A stretch of DNA of 20,737 bases, taken from assembly GCA_004114245.1 (NCBI GenBank), contig QZWS01000157.1, positions 1 through 20,737 on the forward strand, written 5' to 3'. Shown here in pieces: positions 1-9,200 of this stretch (position 1 is its first letter; the number at the start of each line of letters is the position of its first letter). Origin of the DNA: Zoopage sp. CT-All. Its lineage: Eukaryota; Zoopagomycota; Zoopagomycetes; Zoopagales; Zoopagaceae. Made by a program: the position numbers and the translations under genes. The notes beneath the pieces were generated by a model. It was not told where the DNA came from and searched no databases. It was given only the letters and a program-made list of their open reading frames with translations.

Positions 1-56
1 GAACACCTCCCGAATCACCCGTCAAGGCCCACAGACGGGTGATTCGGGAGGTGTTC
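1..56. repeat. Perfect inverted repeat at the window edge
   Basis: Positions 1-23 are the exact reverse complement of 34-56, with a 10-nt spacer (24-33). The repeat begins at base 1 of the window, so a fold-back assembly or library artefact at a contig end is as likely as a genuine hairpin. No run of T follows it and no gene ends next to it, so I see no reason to call it a terminator. Confidence 0.9.
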
Positions 57-414
57 TAAGGAGAGGCAATGCAGGAGGCTGGTGCTGCGGTGCCCTGCGA
101 GGCCAAGGACGAGTTGAACCACCGGTCGCTCAACCTCCCGCGGGGCTTTGTACCTCCGAGCACGCAAGAGACACATATGCCAGCGGGGGTCGAGGCCGAA
201 ATGGGCACGGACCACCCACGCATCGCCCGTAGACTCTCGCAAGACATGGTTCACCCGATCGAGGCAGGTCACCCAGCTGGTAAGTCTTGAAACACTGACT
301 GTTTCTCGCAAACATGCACTATGTGCATAAACCATCTTCAAAACAGGAACGCATCACATTAATCCACGCTGTATTTCTCGACTGTACTTTGAAATAGCCA
401 TTAGCGTCCTGCCT
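57..414 (+). other. Region upstream of the F-box gene, with a possible extra 5' coding exon
   Basis: An ATG at 69 opens a frame with mostly G/C third codon positions that runs into a strong splice donor (gtaagt, from 280). Joining 69-279 to an acceptor at 397 (ccatt follows) or at 346 (gaacg follows) keeps the frame open into the ATG at 415 in both cases. This would lengthen the F-box protein from 732 to about 808 or 826 residues. The encoded stretch has no domain I recognise. The opposite strand is also open here, so coding status is uncertain; the alternative is 5' UTR containing an intron. Confidence 0.35.
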
Positions 415-2613
415 ATGACCGCGGCAGCAGGCGATTTCATGGTAGCGCATCGTCCCTCTGACATGGGACCCATTGATGGAAACTTTGTGCATGAACAGGA
501 CTCACAGTCAAACGCCCCTCTGTCGTTTTTTAACCAGGACGGGGACACTTCTGCAGACGCGAAGGCGGGCGCGATGGAACCACCAACGAGCCGGAACCCG
601 ACTATCCGAGGTCTACAGGAGAGCAACCCGAAACGGAGACGAGCCAGTGTCGCTGTTTGGACGCAGCAGGACCTCATGAAGCTCGCAGAATCGGCCCAAT
701 CCAAGGCCACTGTAAATACATCTCATGTTCCAACAACATCTAGCGCCATGGCCACCTCGATGGGTCAAGTCAGTCAACAGGATGAGGAGGCCGGTAAAAA
801 GACACGGGAAAGACGGTCGTCCAGCGTGCTGATGGCCGGAAAAGCAGCTCCCAAACATCGGACAGGGCCTGCGACTTTTCAGGATTTGGAGGAGAGCACA
901 GTTGTTCAGATCTTGAACGCGCTCCCTTTGAGCCACCTCTTGAAGGCCAGACGCGTGTGTAAGGGATGGAACAAGCTTATTATGGAGCACCAGGATGTGC
1001 TGTGCAACCTGGACTTTTCTCCTTACAAAAAGATTGTCACTGACGTGGTACTCGGCGACATTTGCAAGTCGATTCTGGCACACAATCCATCGCGGACGAC
1101 CCGGGTGTCCCTGCGGGACTGTTTCTTGGTGTCGGACAAGGGTTTGACGCTCTTGGCAGCGCACATGCCGGGCGTGCAGGAGCTGGATCTGCATAGTTGC
1201 TGGAATGTGACGGACGGTGGTTTCCGTGTATTGGGGCAACACTGCCCCCAGCTTCGGTCGATCGACTTTTCCAACTGCAGGAAACTAGGGGACGAGACCA
1301 TCTTTGCTCTCTATCCCAAGGATGCGGCCGCTATTGCGAATGCTGGGACAGGACAGTTGGTGGATGCTGTTCTGGGACCGCAGGCAGAGCTGCACCCTCA
1401 GCTGGAGGACACAATCGAGACGGAGGACACAACGGACACATCGATGGATGAGGCACAGGTCTTGATGGCACGTCGGCCTTCCATCAACACTGAGGCCGCG
1501 TTGGACGAGCAAGAGAATGTGGACAACAAGGAGGCTCTGTCGCCTTTGGTTCCTGATATGGATAACCGCAGTTTCTCTACGGGCATTGCTACTAAGTCTG
1601 CAGCCACGGATCTGACCAAGCCCGGCAAGACTGGCAAGCTCGAACTAGCACCTGGTGTGCCGCAAGGATGCCCGTTGCTCTCCCGGTTGAATCTCTCGTA
1701 TTGCAAGAACCTGACTGACAAGAGCTTTATTCACCTCTGCTTGTATGGCTCGAAGCAGCTGGAGTCGTTGAATCTTCAGCGGTGCACGACCATTACACCC
1801 GAGGCCTTTATGTCGCTAGACATTGACAACAAGATGTCTGTGCAAGAGAACATGGTTTTTGACGGAGCAGTATCGGGACAACAACAGCAACAGGCGGTGC
1901 ATCCAGGATACAACCCTCTGGTGGAGCCCTGCTTCCCGAGACTGAAGGAGCTTGTTCTTTCCGACTGTACGTTCCTGACAGATGCGGCGATTGTGGCTCT
2001 GGCGCCCAACATGCCTCGACTGGAGGTGGTGTCGCTCTCGTTCTGCTGTGCACTGACGGACATTGCGGTGGAGGCTCTTTCGGAGAGCTGTTTGTTCATC
2101 AAGAAGCTTGACCTGTCGTTCTGTGGGTCAGCCGTGTCGGATGCGAGTCTGTACCAGCTGGCGCGGTTTGATGCGCTTGAGCCGGGACAACACTCGCTGG
2201 AGGAGCTGGAGATCCGCGGATGTGTGCGGGTGACAGAGCTCGGGGTGCGCGAGATTGTGAATGGGTGTTTGCACCTGACACGACTGAATATCAGCAGCTG
2301 CTCTGGCATTGGAACTGGTGAGCTCAGCCAGCAGGAGAACAGGAAGAATGAGACTGGAGGCGATGTTTCGATGGCCAGTGCACAGGATGCGGTGGCACCT
2401 CAGCTGGCCGAGCCGCAGGTGGTGGACGGGGCCGTGCCGAATGATCAGGCGACACTGGCGCAGGACGATGCGATGGATGGGTCGCGCGGGTCGCTGGCAG
2501 GGCTGCCCAACTCTGCACAGAGCGGGGAGGTGGCGCGCAAGATGAGTGCGCTCAAGCGCGGCAAGGAATGGGCGCTGGCACAACAACGTCCTGGCCTTCA
2601 GATCATCGTCTAA
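415..2613 (+). CDS. F-box and leucine-rich-repeat protein (AMN1/FBXL-like)
   Basis: The 732-residue single-exon frame fits a substrate receptor of an SCF ubiquitin ligase. In that family the F-box binds Skp1 and the LRRs capture the target. The F-box lies at about residues 153-200 (FQDLEESTVVQILNALPLSH, then a CKGWNKL motif). Cysteine-containing LRRs of the AMN1/FBXL type follow: about 229-300, 418-462 and 506-636, with repeated L-x-L-x-x-C-x-x-[LI/V]-[TS]-D cores such as LNLSYCKNLTD and LVLSDCTFLTD. Two low-complexity insertions, about 302-417 (acidic) and 463-503 (with a QQQQQ run), interrupt the solenoid. The N-terminal 150 residues and the C-terminal 95 are Ser/Ala/Gln-rich and probably disordered. 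A basic NPKRRRAS stretch near residue 69 could be a nuclear localisation signal. The substrate cannot be inferred. The start at 415 is the first ATG of the long frame, but a spliced upstream exon (69-279) would extend it in frame. Confidence 0.85.
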   Translation: MTAAAGDFMVAHRPSDMGPIDGNFVHEQDSQSNAPLSFFNQDGDTSADAKAGAMEPPTSRNPTIRGLQESNPKRRRASVAVWTQQDLMKLAESAQSKATVNTSHVPTTSSAMATSMGQVSQQDEEAGKKTRERRSSSVLMAGKAAPKHRTGPATFQDLEESTVVQILNALPLSHLLKARRVCKGWNKLIMEHQDVLCNLDFSPYKKIVTDVVLGDICKSILAHNPSRTTRVSLRDCFLVSDKGLTLLAAHMPGVQELDLHSCWNVTDGGFRVLGQHCPQLRSIDFSNCRKLGDETIFALYPKDAAAIANAGTGQLVDAVLGPQAELHPQLEDTIETEDTTDTSMDEAQVLMARRPSINTEAALDEQENVDNKEALSPLVPDMDNRSFSTGIATKSAATDLTKPGKTGKLELAPGVPQGCPLLSRLNLSYCKNLTDKSFIHLCLYGSKQLESLNLQRCTTITPEAFMSLDIDNKMSVQENMVFDGAVSGQQQQQAVHPGYNPLVEPCFPRLKELVLSDCTFLTDAAIVALAPNMPRLEVVSLSFCCALTDIAVEALSESCLFIKKLDLSFCGSAVSDASLYQLARFDALEPGQHSLEELEIRGCVRVTELGVREIVNGCLHLTRLNISSCSGIGTGELSQQENRKNETGGDVSMASAQDAVAPQLAEPQVVDGAVPNDQATLAQDDAMDGSRGSLAGLPNSAQSGEVARKMSALKRGKEWALAQQRPGLQIIV

Positions 2614-3226
2614 GGTGTCTGAGTGTCGAGGTGTGTAGGCTATTTGTCCCTTTCCATTGTAAATATAAAAAATGCTGCTCGCATGGTCCAACATGCGGCA
2701 GCAGTCCACTTATTTTCATTGCCACCATTTTTTTTATAAGCTTTTTTTTTACTCTCTTCTTGACCAACTCTTTCTCTCTTCTCCTCTCATTCATTTCGTC
2801 CATCACTCTCAGTCTCTGTCTGTCTCTTGAGCTTGTTCTCGCTCTCCTTCCACCACCCTAACACACACACATAATACACACACGCATTCTTTTGCGCCAC
2901 CACGCACTCTCACCCGTTTGATTGACATCCTCTTCCGCACCGCGCCTTCGCCCTTGGCATAATTCCGCATTGCTCGCAGCTCTCTCTCTCAGCCCCTTGC
3001 AGGTGTCGACAGTCCCTTTTTAGCTTTCACTCGCCTGCAAACTAGCTTCCACCCTCTTTAGCTTCTCTCCTCGTCCACTCTTCTGCTTCTTCTTCTTCGT
3101 CTTCTTCCTTCCTCAGTCCTGCTGGTTGCTCTTTGTTGATTGCTCTAGCTATCTCTCTGTCTGCGTGCGGAGAGTGTGTGTGTATGTTTGTGTGCGTGTG
3201 TGTCCAGCAATAGCATCAGACGTCCA
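2614..3226 (+). promoter_or_regulatory. CT-rich intergenic region and 5' leader of the START gene
   Basis: No gene is seen in these 613 bases. The sequence after the F-box stop has an A-rich stretch near 2661-2672 (aatata-like, no AATAAA). T-rich tracts follow near 2728-2752, then long pyrimidine runs, a TCTTCTTCTTCTTCG-type run near 3086-3110 and an imperfect GT repeat at about 3173-3204. Pyrimidine-rich tracts are common in core promoters and leaders of filamentous fungi. I see no clear TATA box. Confidence 0.5.
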
Positions 3227-6200
3227 ATGGATCTCAACCACGACAGGTCAGACTCGCTTCTTCATTGCTCTCAGCGCCCCAGCATGGTTCACGGTTCATG
3301 GTTCATGGTTTACGGTGCTGACTTGTCATTCTCATTGACGCCATCCCTGTCGGCCACAGTGCAACGGAGCGGTACACCGAGACCCTGAACTCGGCCCTCA
3401 CCTACTTTAGCTCGCTCGCTCAGTCTTCCTCCGGCTGGAAGCGGCTCTCCTCGGCCACAGTTCGATCAACGAGTACGTACTCTCTCGGCGCTGCCTCTTC
3501 TTATTCATATTCCACAGAGGTGCCTGCTATCATCACCATGCGCGCATCCATGACATGTCGTAACCATCGCCCGTGCTTTTTGCTCTTCTTTTGTCTGTTT
3601 TCTCGTCTGTGCCCCACGCGCAGGAAGCGGTACGGTGGGATCGCCTGGCACAGGAGGAAAAGGCGCTGGAGCTGGCTCGTCATCAGCCTCGTCCTCACCC
3701 AACACAAGTCGGCATGGCCCTTACGATGATCCCATGGCCAGCCTGCTCGGAGGAGCCACTCCCTCGTCCGCAGCCTCGGCCGCCATAGAGTCTCTCTTGC
3801 CCGCAATATCCGTCTCCAGAAAGAGCGTGCCCGGAAAGTCAGCAGAGATCGTTCGAGCGAGTATTCTGCTGCCAGGGCTGAACGAGCAGACCGATTTGGA
3901 GGATTGGCGAGCTGTGCTGGAATGCACCGGGGCACGCAAGATTTGTAAGAAGGGCTAAGGGGGTCGAGTGCATTATATTTCTGCTGCGTTTTCATTTCGG
4001 TGTTGCAGACATGTGTGTCCTCGAGGATAAACAACGTGTCACTTCTCTAACCTAACAGCTTAACATTCGCGAGCCGGTACTCTTTCTCACTCCTATATTT
4101 TTCTTTTTTAAAACTCTCCAGGGGATCAGATGGTGGAGAGCTCGACCGTATTGATGACTCTGGACGACTCGACCTGTATCACAAAAACCATTTTCAAGAC
4201 TACCTGGCCCGCTAGGTGAGAACATAGTGCGCGAGTTGAGATAACGATGATGGAACTCCCATCATCATACGCGAAATGTCACATGTATTCAACTGCACTT
4301 TCACGGACACCCCCCATATGCTATGGTGACGACCATGGTTGTCATACAGTTTACTTGACATACTGCTCTCATTCCGCTGGGGGATAAAGTTTTGTGGGGC
4401 GGAGTGTTGATGTGGCACCCACGCACTCGGTCCAGGCTACCAAATACTAACATACACACCCCTTGAAACGCCCTCGTGGTCATGTCATGTCATGTCAGCC
4501 CTAGAGACGCACTCCTCATCGAGACAACGTTGTTGGACCACAACGCCGTGCTTCATATCGCCACGTCCATCAAACCGTCACACGACGACCCGATTTTCAT
4601 GCGGCCATCGCCCCCACATGTGCGCGCATACCTGCCGTTGGTAGCCTGGCACATCCAGCTGGTCCCTGCAGACCTTGACGACACCGTTTCGTTCACATCC
4701 TTTAATTCACTGGCGGCTACTCAGAACCGGCCTGTCATGCCCCGACATTCGATCCGCGTCAGCTTTTATTATCAGATCGACATGCGAGGCTGGGCCGTCA
4801 ATTCTTCCGTCTCGATGCAATCCCATGTTCCGTCTTGCATAGCTAACGTATATCGTCTGCTGCGGCGGCAGGGTGTACCACCCCATGTCAGCCGGCACAG
4901 TCCTCGGATACAGTTGGACCTGAACGAATATGACCCTGCGACAGGAATATACGAACTACGGTACGATGTTATTCCACTAGATTCTGAAGATCTGCTGGTG
5001 GAGCGGAGGACAGTCTCGAGTGCCCTGAAGCAGTTCAGGCTAGGAAACGCCGTGCAGGAGGAGGGGCCAGAATCGTCCAAGGACACTTTGGACTCGTCCA
5101 GCATACCTCAGGAGATTGTGCTTTCGGACGACGACGAGACCGAGGAGGTCGATGCCGACAATCCGAACGATGAGATGCAGCACGGTTATGTGGACGTGGA
5201 GCTGGATGGCGAAAAATGGGGTGTGGGCAGCGACATTGTTGTCCACATCTTCATGAACGACATTGAGGATGAGGAATTTGTACAGGAACATGTCGAGTGC
5301 CTCAAGTATATGGGCCGGGATCGATATATATTGCGGATGAAACACACCGAGATTGGCTCCAACCATGGAGCCATTAACGTCAAGCTGAGGATCGAGCGGA
5401 TTCCTCAACAAACCTCAGGAGGTGCTAATCTTCTTAGTCACCAGCAACTCCGATCCCAGCGTCAGCAGCAAGAGCACGAGCTCCAACAGCAGCAGAGGCA
5501 ACAGGAGGAGGGCCACGAAAATCTTTCGAATCCAGACATGACAGGATTGATCCTATCTGTGAACGGACACGAAAAGAATATCATGCCTTTTCATCGATCC
5601 TCGATTCAAGGGGCGAAGCGCGTCAGCATGTCTCTCCAGGAGCAGCTTGAGCTCAGCCAGCAGATTGTCCAAGAGGTTGACGATAGCTCTGGCCATTGGC
5701 GGTCGGGATCCGATGGACTGGATTCACAAGAGCAGCGGTCAACGGCATCACCACTGTTGCTCATGTCTTCATCAATGCCGACGACGATGCAGAGTCTACA
5801 TAGAAGCAACCAGAGTATTCTCAGCAACGGCACGAGCACAATGGCGCCAGGGAATACGAATCCGAGCAAGGTCAACAGCAGTTATACGTACTTCAACTCT
5901 TTGCTACAGGAACCCGCCAGCTCATGGAAGGCAATCTCAAAGCAACGAGGCGTCCAGATCTCCAAGCTCGAGACTCAGGGTCATACTCCGGGGATTGTCA
6001 AGGGCGAGGGGATCTTTGAGGACTATTCCATTTGGGACCTGAAGGCCGTCCTTGATTGTGCCTCTGCACGCAAGATTTGTAAGTCGAACCCGCCGTCTCT
6101 CACGTATGAATCTTTAAATGAAGCATTGTCGACTTTGCTATTCAAGACACTGACTCCCACCCTCTCTGTCCCTTCGATGCGTATGTGTGCGACTACATGG

Positions 6201-9200
6201 CCTGTGATCATGAAGGGGACAAAATGTTTGACGAATCACACATGCTTCAGCAGGCAACCCCCAGCTCAATTCTCAGCTACGTCAGACTAAAGGGGTTTTG
6301 GCCTACAAGGTATGTACTCCCGGTGTCAATGGCGGCACTTGTTGAGAACATATCTAATATCAAGTGAGTTTCAGGACTAAACGCCGTTCTTCTTTCGATG
6401 TTGATGCTGCAACTAGTCCAAAGGATATGGCGGTTCTGAACACCACTTTTATCACTAAAGACGCCATCCATTACTTTGCGACCTCCGTGGACGACACCAC
6501 CCAGTACCCATCCATACCCCCTCCAGTGTCACCCTTTGTGCGGTCAGAGCTCGTTGTTTCTGGGTGGTATCTGGAAGCGGTCAAACCAAGGAGCGTGCGG
6601 GTTGTTTATATCGCACAGGCCCCACCGACGGGCTGGATGGTGCCCGGAACTGCACTTGGTGCGATGACGACGGAGATGCCACTTTGTGTTGCAGAGATCA
6701 TCAAATACCTGGAAACATATGGCAGCCCACCGACACTGGTCAGCATCCGCAGAGGTCGGGCGCTGGGAGTGGACTACTCGCATGAAAAATCAACCTTCCG
6801 TCTCGAATATGTACAGGACAGCAATCCGTTATTCTCAGGTCATCGAGTATTACTCCAGCAACAGCAACAACAGCAAGTCCAGGCTGGAGATCGCTACAGG
6901 AGAAGTACGGTCGATTACACGGCAGGCGTTGTTGGATCGGGAGACCACCAGTCCCTTCATTCTCCAAAACTGGGACCAACCGACAAACTGCTGGCAGAAA
7001 TTCGGTTGGACGCAAGGACATGGGCGCGTAACGGAGATTCAGAGATCACTATTGACCCGCCACCCTCCAAGGTCACCTGCTCATGCGTTCCTCACGATGG
7101 TACTGGATATCGGCTGCGGATAGAGCATTCGAGCGGACGGGCAGTCCCTGCGGGTGGAAAGGTGCTTCTGATGGCCCGTAAGTCGGCCAAACCAGGATGT
7201 GGAATCGTCGTGAATGGTGTAGCCATCAAGATGCCGTCCATGGAACATTTGGACTCGTGGCTGCCTCGCAAGGCGCCTGAAACCGAAAAGGATAAAGCAC
7301 TGACAATGTCCATGGTAGATGGCGCGTTAGCGGAAAAGGAGGATCAGGATGAGAATGAAGACGGCAGTTTGAGATCAAAGCTGAATGGCGGGAACGTTAA
7401 CACGAGCGGTGGAGAGGACGATCCGGCCCTGGCGCATGTCACACCTACGGACAGTCAAGATAGGCAACGATCCCCGGAAGGGTTGCAGACGCCTCTGCAG
7501 TACGCGCAAGGCGCCATGAATCTCTTGTCCAAGATCAGATCAGAGCCCGAGGACAGCTGGTCTGTGGTCTCTGATAGCAAGGGAGGTATGAGAGTGACTA
7601 AGCGGTTCATGCCGACCGAGATTTCAGACCAGGTCCCGCTTGTACGGGGCGAGAAGGTCATGGAAGGGTTCTCGCTTGAGGAGATTGCGACTGTGATCGG
7701 AACACTTGGCACGCGATCAAAGTGTAAGTGTAGGCGTGCTTTTCACCCAACCAAAAAATGTTTTGTTGAAGAGCATCGACTAACGGCCAGCTGTATTTTG
7801 AAATGAATAGTGGATGACCTCTTTGAGTCTGGAGAGATGCTCGAGTCCTTTGGCGCTGGATGCTCAGTCTTTCATCACGTATTGAAAAGCTACTTTCCTT
7901 TGCCACTACCGTAAGTGTTTGAAGGATGATGACACAGACTTATACGTTGGATTATATAGTCGCTGACGAGGTATCATGCTCTCCTTCAATCGCTCGTTCT
8001 AGTTCTCGAGACTTGTATTTCATTACTGCCACTGCGTCTGTTGAGGCGAGCGCTCGATGCCCACAGATGGTTATTCTCTCGACGTCTGTGCCATTAGAGG
8101 CCATCACCCATAACCCCTCATCAGGCGTTAATGGACCCTCAGCAGCCCCCGCACCTTCTTCAAGTCCTGCGCAAGCACGGCCGAGAGCGCATCTTCACCT
8201 ATCGGCGTGGATACTGGAGAGAATAGATCCCTACAGCACTAGTCATCCCATTCCCTCGACCCGCGTCACCTACATGACGGCACTAGACTTGGGCGGCTCT
8301 GTCCCACAGCGGATTAGCGGCATGATTCAGACCATGTTCCCAAAGATGATAACTCAGGTGGAGACTTATCTTCAGGCGCAGGCAGCGCCTCCAATCGTGC
8401 GCATCCCAGAGCAGATGATCATCGGGCCTTCTGCAGGTATGGGCGCTTAGAAGGGATTTTCGTCTTTCTTGCATTTGAACAGGTCATCAGAGACCCTATC
8501 CTTTAGATCAGACTGACTGAACAACTTTTCATTTCAACGGATCGGATTAGAAGCTGAAACGGAATTCATGGATGAGGGAAACCAGAAACCACTGCCTTCG
8601 ATACTGCCATGGGTAGCACCCGCAAACAGACTGATATCGTCAGAATTCAAGTTGAAGGACTCTTTCTGCGAAGTCATCTTACTCTTTGATCAGTTCCGCC
8701 TCTCGCCATCGCGGCTGGACCTAGTAGCCGAGAGACGGGCGCGTAAACACAAAAAGACTCGACAAAAGTCCGTGGACGACAAGGATCACGCAAGAGATAA
8801 CGCCGAGGCGGAGGAGACGGAGAGCGATACGAAAAGCTCTCAGGAAAAGACCCAGAACCGAACCGTGCTTGAGATGGTCGTGGATCTGAAGCAGTACCCC
8901 ATTGGATATAACATCATGACAAATATCAAGGTGGATCCAGAGTTTTTGTTACAGCAGAAGCAGCAGCGGGATTCTGTCGTGAAGCAGTCGATGATGGTCA
9001 ATTCGGCGTCGAGCATCAAGCGCTCTGGTTCGGCACTCCTCCAGGCAGGATCCTCTGCAAATGCCTCGACCAGCAAATTTATTGGAGGGTTTGATAGTAG
9101 CGTATCAGGATCCGCGATGGACAGCGGCGGCCGACCGTCTCTGGAGGGCGAGGCGGGCCATACCCCAGGCGGATCAAAGTCCTCTACATCCGAGGCAGCC

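Noticed and set aside
613-1242. 209-codon open frame on the minus strand inside the F-box gene
   Set aside because: Shadow of the F-box/LRR coding sequence; His/Arg/Gln-rich with no recognisable domain.
4476-6290. 604-codon frame as a stand-alone gene
   Set aside because: Its first codons and its last ~70 are intronic. Splicing at 4498/4499 and 6078/6079 restores START motifs on both sides, so it is exon 5 of the large gene.
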